DNA from: Glaciecola nitratireducens FR1064
GTDB taxonomy: Bacteria > Pseudomonadota > Gammaproteobacteria > Enterobacterales > Alteromonadaceae
Direction of reading: 5' to 3'
NCBI RefSeq assembly: GCF_000226565.1
Contig: NC_016041.1
Span: 558,001-622,000 of the forward strand
DNA: 64,000 nt
Below the pieces are notes generated by a model. That model had not been told where the DNA came from. It ran no database searches and was given only the letters and a program-made list of their open reading frames with translations. Made by a program: the position numbers and the translations under genes. This document shows, piece after piece, positions 28,093 to 37,483 of the stretch. Every line of letters starts with the position of its first letter. Position 1 is the first letter of the stretch.

Positions 28093-29069
28093 GTCTATTA
28101 TTTAAAGGGCGCGCACAGGGCGCTGAATCGGTCAAAATTGGCGCTTTTCAGATGCTTATTATGTTTTTTACCGATCACTTACGTCAAGCGGTTAACAGTC
28201 TTGGTGAACTATGGCGTTCACCTTTTGCTTCCTTGATGACTATTGGTGTTCTCGGTTTTAGCATTACTTTGCCTAGCACGCTTTATGTGCTTGTTAAAAA
28301 TACTGAACAAATCAGTCAGCAGTGGGAGCAAGCATCAGAAATATCACTGTTTCTTAAAAGTGGTGTGACAGATGCCAGTGCTCAGCAACTATTAACGCGC
28401 CTGCGCCTCTGGCCTGAAATAGCTGAGGTTGCCTATATTAGCTCTGAAGAGGGCTTAAAAGAGTTTCAAATACTCTCTGGTCTCGGTGATGCCTTAAACT
28501 ACCTTGAAACCAATCCCCTGCCCGCCGTGGTGCTTGTTGTGCCAACCAGCAAACATGCAAGCCCGACCGCTGCAGGCATTCTCCTTGATAAGTTGCGCAA
28601 AGAGAGGGAAGTCGAAATTGGCAAGTTAGATATAGAGTGGTTGGAACGTTTGTATGCACTTATCGGCATTGCCAAGGATCTGGTTACCTTGCTGGCGGTT
28701 CTCTTATTTTTTGCAGTAGTGCTTATTATCGGCAACACCATTCGACTTAATATTTTAAATAAACGTGACGAAATTGTTGTGATGAAGCTGGTTGGCGCCA
28801 CCGATGCTTTCATTCAAAGGCCATTTTTATACACCGGCTTTTGGTTCGGTTTCTTAGGCGGAGTAATGGCCTGGGTTACCGTATTACTCATTTTGCTGTG
28901 GGTTGACTACAGCATGCAAAATTTTATGGAAAAATACCAAGTGAGTTTTGATCTCACCGCTATGGATTTGAGCACCCTAATAGTAATGCTCACGGTGTCT
29001 GTTGGTCTGGGAATAGCTGGGTCGCTGTTATCTGTTCAACGTCACGTAAAAGACATTGAGCCCCGATAG
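28089..29069 (+). CDS. ftsX: Cell division protein FtsX
   Basis: 326 residues. A cytoplasmic N-terminus precedes the first membrane helix (about 50-70), a periplasmic domain (SEISLFLKSGVTDASAQQLL, about 75-195) and three C-terminal membrane helices. The conserved RLNILNKRDEIVVMKLVGAT stretch lies between helices two and three. FtsX partners FtsE and relays ATPase signals to periplasmic amidase activators. In most gammaproteobacteria rpoH follows directly; here about 4.5 kb separate the two. Confidence 0.94.
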   Translation: MSLLFKGRAQGAESVKIGAFQMLIMFFTDHLRQAVNSLGELWRSPFASLMTIGVLGFSITLPSTLYVLVKNTEQISQQWEQASEISLFLKSGVTDASAQQLLTRLRLWPEIAEVAYISSEEGLKEFQILSGLGDALNYLETNPLPAVVLVVPTSKHASPTAAGILLDKLRKEREVEIGKLDIEWLERLYALIGIAKDLVTLLAVLLFFAVVLIIGNTIRLNILNKRDEIVVMKLVGATDAFIQRPFLYTGFWFGFLGGVMAWVTVLLILLWVDYSMQNFMEKYQVSFDLTAMDLSTLIVMLTVSVGLGIAGSLLSVQRHVKDIEPR

Positions 29070-29145
29070 AAATACCTGCTTCATGCATGCAAAGCTTTAC
29101 ATTCTTTGCTCAAGTTTTATTATTTGTTATATTGGATAGATTACA

Positions 29146-29565
29146 TTGCTAGAAAGTCAGAAAAGCCCATTATTGACTGAGTGGGTGACACTACAAAATC
29201 AGTGCGATGCGTTTGAAAAGCTCTCATTAGGCATTAAATTGCTTGCGGTTTTGCTTGCTTCTTTGTTTTCTATTACACTAATTCACCCTGAAATTATATT
29301 GGTGCTCAATAGTATTTTGTGGGTTCAGGATGCCGTTTGGAAAACGTTTCAATCTAGGTTTAGCGAACGCTTGCTACAGATAGAAAGCAGTTTATCAAGC
29401 TCTCAGAGCGACAGCAGTATCCAGTTCAATACCGCTTGGGAAGCCAAGCCGCGAGGGATCGTATTTTTGGTGTCAGAGTATTTACGACATTTGGCGAAAC
29501 CGACGGTTGTTTTCCCTCACCTCGTTCTTATCCTCTTAGGCGCTTATGTTGTTATCTTATTGTAA
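29146..29565 (+). CDS. Small two-helix membrane protein, unknown
   Basis: 139 residues. Membrane helices at about 30-58 (LLAVLLASLFSITLI) and at the extreme C-terminus (LVLILLGAYVVILL) flank a charged middle with a serine-rich stretch. The topology predicts both ends near the membrane and a soluble loop of about 60 residues. No family is recognised. The start is TTG at 29146 with GGA about nine bases before. It lies 76 bases after ftsX and 65 before the first EAL-HDOD gene, so it could belong to either unit. Confidence 0.6.
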   Translation: MLESQKSPLLTEWVTLQNQCDAFEKLSLGIKLLAVLLASLFSITLIHPEIILVLNSILWVQDAVWKTFQSRFSERLLQIESSLSSSQSDSSIQFNTAWEAKPRGIVFLVSEYLRHLAKPTVVFPHLVLILLGAYVVILL

Positions 29566-29630
29566 AAGATGATTTGTTGTAATACTGCCAAGTGCAAGGT
29601 TTCGGCGGTTTATTTTAAGTAGGATTCCTG

Positions 29631-30860
29631 ATGTTTGCATATGTAGCAAGGCAAGCGATATACGATAGCGAAAAACGTGTTTTTGCTTATGAATTACTTT
29701 TTCGGGACGGAGTCAAAAATTGTTTTCCTGATATTTCTCCGGACGAAGCCACCAGCAGCATGTTGGCGGGCAGTCACCTTTCGGTTGGCGTCGAAAGTAT
29801 TACTGGAAATAAGCCTGCCTTCATTAATTTTCACCAAGACACGCTGTTGTATCGATTCCCTTCAACTCTTGATCCGCTCAATGTTGTTATCGAAATTGTT
29901 GAAACAGTTAAGGTAACGAGTGAGCTAATCAAAGCGTGTGAGCATATTCGTGACCTAGGTTATCAAATTGCGTTAGATGATTTCGATTTCTCTAAGCAAT
30001 GGGATGCGATAATGCATCTGGTTAGCTACATTAAGCTAGAAGTTGACCTGGTTAACTTAGATGATCCTATTGTTATACAAACATTGGCGGACTTTAAAAA
30101 GCAGGGTAAAACCTTATTGGCAGAGAAAGTAGAAACTCATGACGAATTTGAGCGTTTCAAAGGTGCCGGTTTCGATTATTTTCAAGGCTACTTTTTATCC
30201 CGCCCAGAAGTCATAAAACATAAAGATATAGAGCTTTCCACAACCTCAGTTGCTGAACTAGTTGGTATTAGTGTCTCGGAAGAATTTGACATAGAAAAAG
30301 TGAATAAGGTCTTCGAGAAAGACGTCGGATTGACCTTTAAGCTTATGCGTTTCATTAACAACCCAATGTTCAACAAACGACAAAAAATAGAAACATTGGG
30401 TCATGCCTTAAAGTATCTAGGTCACGTAGAACTTAAAAAGTTTATCGCATTGTTAGCAATTGCTAATTTAAAGGGCAATAAACCAATTGATTTGCTTGTG
30501 ACAAGCTTAGTTAGAGCACATTTCTGTAAGTTGCTTGCCACAGCTATGGGGCAGAAAGAAGATCCGCCCAACAGTTTTATATTAGGACTGTTTTCAAAGA
30601 TTGACGCACTGCTAGATACCACAATGGTCGATGTGTTGAAGACCCTACCATTTTCGGAAACTATTGTTGATGTTCTGTGTGAAGTAAATGAAGAAGGTAC
30701 GTTGGCTAGTCAATATCGACTCTGCAAAGCTTTGGATAGAGCCGATTGGGATGCAATTGATACAATTTCTAAAGAGACAAAGCTGTCTATTTCAGACATT
30801 TTTTCAATGCACTACGAAGCCATCAATTGGGCAAACGAAATGAAGTCGACGTTCGACTAG
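29631..30860 (+). CDS. EAL-HDOD signalling protein (YuxH type), copy 1
   Basis: 409 residues, cytoplasmic. The N-terminal EAL domain (about 1-200) starts MFAYVARQAIYDSEKRVFAY, then YELLFRDG (the EAL site reads ELL), VIEIVET, ALDDFDF, AEKVET and FQGYFLSRPE. The C-terminal HDOD domain (about 200-390) has LTFKLMRFINNP and LGHVELKKFIALL. Many catalytic acids remain, but the DDFGTG loop is DDFDFS and the KxD position is KLE, so cyclic-di-GMP hydrolysis is doubtful. AGGA precedes the ATG. It is very similar to copy 3 on the opposite strand and convergent with copy 2. Confidence 0.9.
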   Translation: MFAYVARQAIYDSEKRVFAYELLFRDGVKNCFPDISPDEATSSMLAGSHLSVGVESITGNKPAFINFHQDTLLYRFPSTLDPLNVVIEIVETVKVTSELIKACEHIRDLGYQIALDDFDFSKQWDAIMHLVSYIKLEVDLVNLDDPIVIQTLADFKKQGKTLLAEKVETHDEFERFKGAGFDYFQGYFLSRPEVIKHKDIELSTTSVAELVGISVSEEFDIEKVNKVFEKDVGLTFKLMRFINNPMFNKRQKIETLGHALKYLGHVELKKFIALLAIANLKGNKPIDLLVTSLVRAHFCKLLATAMGQKEDPPNSFILGLFSKIDALLDTTMVDVLKTLPFSETIVDVLCEVNEEGTLASQYRLCKALDRADWDAIDTISKETKLSISDIFSMHYEAINWANEMKSTFD

Positions 30861-30883
30861 TGGCTGGCTTTTCCTGCATTGAC

Positions 30884-32125
30884 TTAGGCGATAGGCTTTG
30901 TTCTAGGGAAAAAGTCAGATAAAGCTTGACGCATTTCGTTGCTCCAGCGAATAGCATCATTAAATATACTGTGCAGTTCTTTTTGTGAAATATCTAAGTT
31001 GCTAGCCTGGCTTATGATTTTGCCCCAAAGGCCACTTTCAAATGCTTTGACTGTTACAAGGTATTGAGTATATTCACCCTCGACTCCCAGCAGTGCTTGC
31101 TTTATATCATCACTGATAGGCAACTTCTCTAGAATTGACGGCATATCGCCATCCAAAATAGTATCCAAGAGAGAAAATAAGCCTACGATAAATGCTGACA
31201 TTGCTTTTTTCTTACCGTGCTTATGCAATTCGAATAACTCACAAAACTTTGCTCTGACCAGTGACACCTGCAGCAACTCAACCGGTTTTGTGTCATTTAG
31301 ACTCGCGAGTGAAAGCAGGGCGATAAACTTTTTAACGTCAACTTCACCCAAATAATGCAGTGCATGGCGAAGTGAAGTGATTTTTTCACGCTTATTTATC
31401 ATGGGATTGTTGATAAACCGCAGCAGCAAATAGGATAGGGCAGCGTCACGCTCAATAATGCTTGCTACTCTCTCGATATCGAAATGAGCATTAGCGCTCA
31501 ACGACATTAACTCGAGCAGCGTTATTTTGGATGATGGTAAAGCTTTCGCTGTTTTGGTCTGAGGTTGGGTGAAAAAATAGCCTTGAAAATAATCAAAACC
31601 CAAATCACGGCACATTGCAAATTGATCGAGAGTTGATACTTGTTCTGCAACAAGCTGAATACCTGAAGCAGCTAGAGCAGGTATGTGCTTTTCGAGCACT
31701 TGGATGCTGATTTTATCGATATCAACTTTAACAATATCAATATAAGGATAGGGTGCTAAAACAGCTGACTGCAGCCGATTATCGTTGAGCGCAATTTGGT
31801 ACCCTGAGTTCTTAAGGAATTCACAGGCATTCATCAAACCTGAATTAACAGCTGGGTTTTGCGTCAGTTCAACAACGATATTATCTGATGACAGTTCTTG
31901 AGGGAAACGATTAATAATGGTTTCTGGAAGAAAGTTAATGAAGGCGCGTTGATTGCCAGAGATATCGTCAATACCCAATGTATTAAATCGTGCGTTTATT
32001 AGCTCTGACTTTGTGGGATCGTGTTCAGGATAGCTACCATTGGCGCCGTCTCTAAACAAAAGTTCGTAAGCAAAGAGTGTCTGGTCTTTGTCTAAGATTG
32101 GCTGGCGAGCAATAAATGCAAACAT
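30884..32125 (-). CDS. EAL-HDOD signalling protein (YuxH type), copy 2
   Basis: 413 residues with the same EAL then HDOD order as its neighbours but clearly more diverged (MFAFIARQPILDKDQTLFAY; HDOD part LSYLLLRFINNPMINKREK). The double aspartate of the EAL site reads ALNDNR, so the first Asp is lost, and VVELTQN differs from the VVIEIVE of the other two. KVD is kept. Loss of a metal-binding Asp argues against phosphodiesterase activity. It follows copy 3 on the same strand after 21 bases, so the two are probably cotranscribed. Its role is probably protein-protein signalling through HDOD, as inferred for this family. Confidence 0.88.
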   Translation of the reverse strand: MFAFIARQPILDKDQTLFAYELLFRDGANGSYPEHDPTKSELINARFNTLGIDDISGNQRAFINFLPETIINRFPQELSSDNIVVELTQNPAVNSGLMNACEFLKNSGYQIALNDNRLQSAVLAPYPYIDIVKVDIDKISIQVLEKHIPALAASGIQLVAEQVSTLDQFAMCRDLGFDYFQGYFFTQPQTKTAKALPSSKITLLELMSLSANAHFDIERVASIIERDAALSYLLLRFINNPMINKREKITSLRHALHYLGEVDVKKFIALLSLASLNDTKPVELLQVSLVRAKFCELFELHKHGKKKAMSAFIVGLFSLLDTILDGDMPSILEKLPISDDIKQALLGVEGEYTQYLVTVKAFESGLWGKIISQASNLDISQKELHSIFNDAIRWSNEMRQALSDFFPRTKPIA

Positions 32126-32146
32126 CTATACTTCCTTGTTTGGCTT

Positions 32147-33376
32147 TTAAGTAATTGAACTATTCATGTTTTCAGCCCAATGCATCGCTTCGTAATAAAG
32201 CGTGTATAAGCGTTCACCTGTTAGTTCAAACTGAATGGCAATATAATCTATTTCTTCCCAATTAGCCTCTTCAAATGCAAAACAAGCACGCATTTGCAGG
32301 CCCATCGTTGAATCAATATTCTTTTTACACAAAGCATCTCGTAATTCTTCGCCAACTGGCAGTTTTTCAACTAAATGCTCCATTTGCTGATCAAGCAAAG
32401 CATCGAGCATTGAGAACAGCCCTAATAAAAAGCTGGTTGGCGGATTTTCGGGTAACTTTAATTCTATGGACATGAGTGAGCAAAAACGAGCTCTCACCAA
32501 GGATTGAATTAAGAGTTCCGAAGGCTTTTCGCCGCGCATGTTCGCCAGTGCTAATAGGGCAATGAACTTTTTAATCTCGACATGACCCATGTAATTAATG
32601 GCGTGCTGCAACGACTCAATTTTTTGTCGTTTATTGATCATCGGATTGTTGATGAAACGCATTAGCTTATATGCCAAGCCAACGTCTTTTTCAATCACTT
32701 TAGCGACTTCTTTGGTATCAAAATTAGGCGAATTACTTAAACTAACAAGCTCAGTGACAGAATGTAGTGATGTATTTAAATCCCGGTGACGTATCATTTC
32801 AGGGCGAGCCAAAAAATATCCCTGAAAAAGTTTTACGCCCATTGCCTTGAAACGTTCAAACTGTTCGTGCGTTTCTACTTTTTCGGCAATTACTTTAATG
32901 CCTTGGGCATTAAATGCCTGAATTTTAGCTACGGCGGCGGCACCTTGCTTTTCAATCTCTTCAACTTCGACTTTAATATAGTCAACGAAAGGAAGAAATA
33001 TATCCCATCGAGGAGCAAAATCATAGTCGTCCAGTGCAAGTTGATAACCAAGATCTCGAATGTGCTTGCAGGCTTGAACGAGCTCATCGTTCACTTCAAC
33101 GGTTTCGACTATTTCAATAACGACATTCATTGGATCAAGTGTTGAAGGGAATCTATACAGCAGTGTGTCTTTGTGAAAATTGATAAAGGCAGGTTTGTTG
33201 AAGGTAATGTCTTCAATGCCAACGGTAAGGTGGCTGTTCGCGATCATGCTGCTGGTGGCTTCGTCAGGCGACATATCAGGAAAACAATTGCTATCACCGT
33301 CCCTGAATAATAGTTCGTATGCAAATACACGTTTTTCAACATTATAGATGGCTTGTCTTGCTACATATGAAAACAT
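32147..33376 (-). CDS. EAL-HDOD signalling protein (YuxH type), copy 3
   Basis: 409 residues, same length as copy 1 and clearly its closest relative: the stretch from CFPD through SPDEATSSM and HIRDLGYQLALDD is nearly shared. EAL-site residues read YELLFRDG, VIEIVET, ALDDYDF, IKVEVE, AEKVET, FQGYFLARPE; the loop after DD lacks GTG. HDOD part: LAYKLMRFINNPMINKRQK and MGHVEIKKFIALLALANMRG. It is divergent from rpoH across about 280 bases and heads a two-gene unit with copy 2. Confidence 0.9.
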   Translation of the reverse strand: MFSYVARQAIYNVEKRVFAYELLFRDGDSNCFPDMSPDEATSSMIANSHLTVGIEDITFNKPAFINFHKDTLLYRFPSTLDPMNVVIEIVETVEVNDELVQACKHIRDLGYQLALDDYDFAPRWDIFLPFVDYIKVEVEEIEKQGAAAVAKIQAFNAQGIKVIAEKVETHEQFERFKAMGVKLFQGYFLARPEMIRHRDLNTSLHSVTELVSLSNSPNFDTKEVAKVIEKDVGLAYKLMRFINNPMINKRQKIESLQHAINYMGHVEIKKFIALLALANMRGEKPSELLIQSLVRARFCSLMSIELKLPENPPTSFLLGLFSMLDALLDQQMEHLVEKLPVGEELRDALCKKNIDSTMGLQMRACFAFEEANWEEIDYIAIQFELTGERLYTLYYEAMHWAENMNSSIT

Positions 33377-33655
33377 TAATTAACTGCTCGAAAGTGAAGC
33401 GAAATAATAAAATACTGCTTATCTTTGTGATCGTTTCTTGAATTTAGCATATAATAATATAGCGTTATCGCCTAATTATAAAAATATTAGAATAAAAGTA
33501 AATATTTTCGACCTTAGACCTTGAGTTCTGAGTAAGAAGCCTTATATTTATCTAAATAATTTAATCGAACTTTCGGTCTGGCATATTGTCTATTAATGTA
33601 TGAGTTGTTCAGAAATCCTGAGCTTTCACTTGCAGAACGAAGCAACGAGGTAAAA

Positions 33656-34507
33656 ATGAGTACAAAAATGCAAAATTTAGCATTGAGCGTCCCGCGTAGT
33701 GGCAGTATCGAAAGCTACGTTTCAGCGGTGAGCAGCATTAATATGTTGACGGCAGATGAAGAAAAGTCTCTCGCAGTTCGTTTATTCGATGACGGTGACC
33801 TTGAAGCTGCACGAAAGCTAGTCATGTCACACCTTCGCTTCGTAGTTCATGTTGCGAAATCTTACGCAGGATATGGTTTGCCCCAGGCTGACCTTATTCA
33901 AGAAGGTAATATTGGTCTTATGAAGGCGGTTAAACGCTTCGACCCGAGTGTAGGTGTCCGTCTAGTTTCATTTGCGGTGCACTGGATAAAAGCGGAAATT
34001 CATGAGTTTGTGCTCAAGAACTGGCGCATAGTGAAAGTTGCCACGACCAAAGCACAGCGTAAGTTGTTTTTTAACCTTCGCAAAGCCAAGAAGCGTTTGG
34101 GTTGGTTCACACATGCCGAAGTGCAAAAGGTTGCGGAAGAGCTTGGCGTAAGTACCAAAGAAGTGCTGCAGATGGAAGCTCGTATGAGCAGTCAAGATGC
34201 CGCCTTTGATTTAACTAATGACGACGATGAATCAAGTGCGTTTGCTCCAGCGCAGTACCTCGAAGACAAGACCACAGATGTGGAAATGGACGTCATCAAC
34301 AGTGACCATGATAAAAACGCGTCGGACAGTTTGTACTCAGCAATAAAAACGCTTGATGCAAGAAGCCAGCATATTATTGAAACAAGATGGTTATCCGACG
34401 ATAAGATGACCTTACAAGATCTTGCAGATGAATATCAGGTTTCAGCAGAACGTGTTCGCCAAATTGAAAAGAATGCGCTGAAAAAATTACAGGCAGCAAT
34501 GGTATAG
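33656..34507 (+). CDS. rpoH: RNA polymerase sigma factor RpoH (sigma-32)
   Basis: 283 residues, almost identical in length to E. coli RpoH. It directs RNA polymerase to heat-shock promoters. Sigma region 2 is visible in [20 protein letters not shown]...[19 protein letters not shown]. The RpoH box is [10 protein letters not shown]. Region 4 ends [20 protein letters not shown]. The ATG at 33656 has GAGG five bases before it; in-frame ATGs upstream to 33596 lack this. A strong terminator follows. It is not next to ftsX here because four genes intervene. Confidence 0.96.
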   Translation: MSTKMQNLALSVPRSGSIESYVSAVSSINMLTADEEKSLAVRLFDDGDLEAARKLVMSHLRFVVHVAKSYAGYGLPQADLIQEGNIGLMKAVKRFDPSVGVRLVSFAVHWIKAEIHEFVLKNWRIVKVATTKAQRKLFFNLRKAKKRLGWFTHAEVQKVAEELGVSTKEVLQMEARMSSQDAAFDLTNDDDESSAFAPAQYLEDKTTDVEMDVINSDHDKNASDSLYSAIKTLDARSQHIIETRWLSDDKMTLQDLADEYQVSAERVRQIEKNALKKLQAAMV

Positions 34508-34550
34508 GCAGCATCGCCTAACTAAGATTGCTAACCTAATGCTAGTATAA

Positions 34551-34583
34551 AAAAAGCGCCGATGGAGACACCGGCGCTTTTTT
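34551..34583. terminator. Rho-independent terminator after rpoH
   Basis: AAAAAGCGCCG (34551-34561) pairs with CGGCGCTTTTT (34572-34582) around a ten-base loop, with a T-run on the plus strand and an A-run on the left arm. It can serve rpoH and also the convergent GNAT-thioesterase gene. This is the clearest terminator in the window. Confidence 0.88.
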
Positions 34584-34703
34584 GTATTTCGTAACACCAC
34601 TTTTGTTCTATATAAAACTAAAAGTGGGTCTTAGCTGAGGGAAAATAAAGTGTTTATTCGAGTTGCCAAGATTATCGCTGTTTCGGCTACTTGTTAAATT
34701 TAC

Positions 34704-35612
34704 TTAGGCTTCTTTCTTTTCTGGTATGACCCAATATTTACCCGTAAAGCTGGCGACAGAAACGTCACCATCATGAATGTCAACGGTGAGTTCAATAGGG
34801 CACTTTTTATTAGCCTTCAGTAAATCAAAGCGAGCCTTAACAGATTCAATATTGCAAATAGCGCGAGGACGCATTGTAATCGGCTTATGATAATGGATAT
34901 TACCATCGCCAAGCACAATTTCCCCCTGCATTTCTTTTTGCTTCAACTGCAAAAATATCATTCCCCAACCCGTTAACGTTGCTTGTGAAAAAATACTTCC
35001 GGCAAACATGGAGCCATGCAGGTTTATATTCTTATTCAACGAGGCTCTGGTTTCAATGGTACGCTCAGTGTATTGATGAAGCGTTATGCCCATATGTTCA
35101 GTAATCGGTATCTTCTCATGCCAAGTGTCTTGTAACTCTTTACACCACTGCGGATGAAGTACAAGCACATTGTTATCGACTAATAATTTGAACATATGCT
35201 TGCGCTTTAATTTGCCAAGCTCTACAGGGGCTTCTTTTTCGATACTGTAACCACATGATGAAAAAAATGATATTGAGGTTTCTCGAGAGTTAGTGACAGT
35301 TCTCTTTGCGCCTAAATCACGAGCTACAACCTCTAGGGCGCCGAGTATGAGGTGACCTACGCCTTTGCGTCTATACTTTTTGTCTACCGCTATATGTCTT
35401 ATTTGCGCCTCTTCTGCTGTATTCAAATGAATTCGGCCGCACGCAACTATTTCACCAGATGGATTTAAAATAACTCGATGCTCACTAACCGTTTCGTATT
35501 CATCTTTTTCTGAACCTTCAGGAAATCCCCACTGTTCGCGCAGCCATTGCCATCTAAAATGAAAATAGTCATTGAGTTCTTGTTCTGACTTAGGCGTTGA
35601 TATAGTAAACAA
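34704..35612 (-). CDS. yiiD: GNAT acetyltransferase-hotdog thioesterase fusion (YiiD type)
   Basis: 302 residues. The N-terminal GNAT domain (about 1-145) has the acetyl-CoA motif VDKKYRRKGVGHLILGALE. The C-terminal half (about 155-300) is a YiiD_C hotdog thioesterase-like domain with NINLHGSMFAGSIFSQATLTGW and KPITMRPRAICNIE. E. coli YiiD shares this order; the Pseudomonas relative FabY, involved in starting fatty acid synthesis, has a related C-terminal domain, but the substrate here is unproven. The start is TTG at 35612, chosen because GAGGAT lies six bases upstream. Confidence 0.87.
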   Translation of the reverse strand: MFTISTPKSEQELNDYFHFRWQWLREQWGFPEGSEKDEYETVSEHRVILNPSGEIVACGRIHLNTAEEAQIRHIAVDKKYRRKGVGHLILGALEVVARDLGAKRTVTNSRETSISFFSSCGYSIEKEAPVELGKLKRKHMFKLLVDNNVLVLHPQWCKELQDTWHEKIPITEHMGITLHQYTERTIETRASLNKNINLHGSMFAGSIFSQATLTGWGMIFLQLKQKEMQGEIVLGDGNIHYHKPITMRPRAICNIESVKARFDLLKANKKCPIELTVDIHDGDVSVASFTGKYWVIPEKKEA

Positions 35613-35777
35613 TAGCTATCCTCATGTTGTATTTAGGTGACTATACTGCATTTTTGTAATCATTAAGTGTAGCTTGAATTGCGCCCAATTGACTAGTAGC
35701 GAATAAGATTACGGTCTTTTATTGTAAAAAATAAAGATGAATACAAAGTTTGGTGATGAAGTTAAGTGATATTGAAT

Positions 35778-36215
35778 TTAGGTTTCAATCCAAAACGTAA
35801 CAGGGCCATCGTTAATTAATGTTATGGCCATATCTGCGCCGAAAACGCCCGTTTTACACTCGCTATATTCACTGCGTACATGTTCAATGAAAGACTGATA
35901 GATAAACTCTCCATGTGCAGGTGCTGCGCCTTTTGAGAAGCCTGGTCTGTTACCTTTCGTTGTGTCTGCAACCAAGGTAAATTGTGACACCACCAGCAAT
36001 TCACCGTTTATATCCGTTAGGCTTTTATTCATTTTGCCATCGGCGTCAGAAAATATTCTATAGTTAAACACTTTGCGAGCCATTTTTTCGACCTGAAGTA
36101 CGTCGTCCCCTTTTTCGATACCAAGTAAAAGTAGAATGCCAATGTCAATACTGGCTACTTTTTTGTCATTAACGTTGACGGATGCCGATTTTACTCTCTG
36201 AATGAGTCCTTTCAA
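35778..36215 (-). CDS. dtd: D-aminoacyl-tRNA deacylase
   Basis: 145 residues, exactly the E. coli length. It hydrolyses D-amino acids (and glycine from tRNA-Ala) from mischarged tRNA. The two active-site motifs are present: VVSQFTLVADTTKGNRP (SQxT) and the cis-Gly-Pro NDGPVTFWIE near the C-terminus. It overlaps the upstream pip gene by four bases, so they form one unit. Cytoplasmic. Confidence 0.96.
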   Translation of the reverse strand: MKGLIQRVKSASVNVNDKKVASIDIGILLLLGIEKGDDVLQVEKMARKVFNYRIFSDADGKMNKSLTDINGELLVVSQFTLVADTTKGNRPGFSKGAAPAHGEFIYQSFIEHVRSEYSECKTGVFGADMAITLINDGPVTFWIET

Positions 36216-37177
36216 GCGTTGCCACCTATTTCAAACATTTCATTCATGATATTGGTGAGCGCATTTGCAATACCTTGTTCAGACATGCTGTGACCGGCAT
36301 TATTTACTATTTTCAGGGTAGACTGGGGGAGTGCTTTGTGAACAGAATACGCTGCTTCTAACTTACACACCATATCATAACGCCCGTGCACGATATGGCA
36401 GGGAATGCCTTCAATTTTGGATATATTGTTTAAGATATAGTTTTCTTCAATAAAACATTTATTCAAAAGGTAATGACACTCGAGTAGCGCAAGACTTTTA
36501 ATTTGTTTATCAGTGCTTAAATCACTCATCATGACATTAGGTGCAATCAGCCTTGAAATATATCCTTCCCAGTCAAACCATGACTTCAGCGCTGCAAAGC
36601 TTTTGCTGGCCTGATTGCTTTCAAACAAACTGATAAATTGCTTGCAAACAACGTCAGATGAAGACTTGTCGCTAATGTGTCGTGAAAATTTTTCGTAGGC
36701 TTCGGGATATATTTGTGCTGCGCAACCGGAAGGTAATAAAAACCAGTCAAAGTCTTCTTTGCGGGCTAGGAATACACCGCGCAATACCATAGATATGACA
36801 AACTGGGGATATTGAATTGAGTATATTAACGCAAGCGTTGAGCCCCACGAACCGCCAAATACGATCCATTTGTCTATACCAAGCTGCTTGCGGATTAATT
36901 CAAAGTCTGCAATTAACAGCTGAGTTGTATTATGTTTAGTGTCGCCAAACGGAGAAGAGCGGCCGCAGCCACGCTGATCAACACCGATAACGCGGTATTT
37001 GAGCGGGTTAAAGGGCCATTGATAATTTTTACCTAAACCAGCCCCTGGACCGCCGTGCATATATATGATTGGGATACCTTGAGGATTACCGCTTTGCTCA
37101 ACGTACAGTTTGTGGCCATCCGAAACCTCTATGGTTTGATGATGATAAGCTGTGTTGGTGTGAAAAGTTTCGTGCAT
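36212..37177 (-). CDS. pip: Proline iminopeptidase
   Basis: 321 residues, alpha/beta hydrolase of peptidase family S33. It removes N-terminal proline from peptides. YMHGGPGAGLGKNYQW is the oxyanion region, VDQRGCGRSSPFGD and FGGSWGSTLALIYS carry the family signature and catalytic Ser, HGRYDMVCK holds the Asp, and NAGHSMSEQ the His. It lies upstream of dtd with a four-base overlap; the functional link is not obvious. The start has a weak AGG site. Confidence 0.93.
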   Translation of the reverse strand: MHETFHTNTAYHHQTIEVSDGHKLYVEQSGNPQGIPIIYMHGGPGAGLGKNYQWPFNPLKYRVIGVDQRGCGRSSPFGDTKHNTTQLLIADFELIRKQLGIDKWIVFGGSWGSTLALIYSIQYPQFVISMVLRGVFLARKEDFDWFLLPSGCAAQIYPEAYEKFSRHISDKSSSDVVCKQFISLFESNQASKSFAALKSWFDWEGYISRLIAPNVMMSDLSTDKQIKSLALLECHYLLNKCFIEENYILNNISKIEGIPCHIVHGRYDMVCKLEAAYSVHKALPQSTLKIVNNAGHSMSEQGIANALTNIMNEMFEIGGNA

Positions 37178-37483
37178 ATAGTGCCTATTACTAAATGTTA
37201 CGAAGTATTGTACTGTTCATGAAAAGACGGCTGAACATTAAGAGTTCTCTTTATATATTGCTATTAAAAACAGGTAAATACAGGCCAGCATAAGTGTAAT
37301 ATGCTTTCAAACAGGGCGATAGTCAACACAATCGCATACATTGAAATGCTTAGAATTCTTATTAGGCTGTTGAATGTTCGGCCACAAAGTAGCCTGAAAA
37401 TACAACAGTTTTATGTCATTTATCTTTCTTCCCGTGTTAAAATTCAGTGTGTTGCGGTTTTAATATTGTAAAAGGAAATGTTT
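37178..37483. other. Intergenic region between pip and the DUF2959 gene
   Basis: A 306-base divergent gap. AT-rich with no repeat, RNA fold or reading frame that I can support. It must hold promoters for pip-dtd and the lipoprotein gene, but no convincing -35/-10 pair stands out. Confidence 0.6.

Noticed and set aside
32786-33145. 119-codon plus-strand frame within EAL-HDOD copy 3
   Set aside because: Antisense to a strongly supported gene; no ribosome site or family signal.
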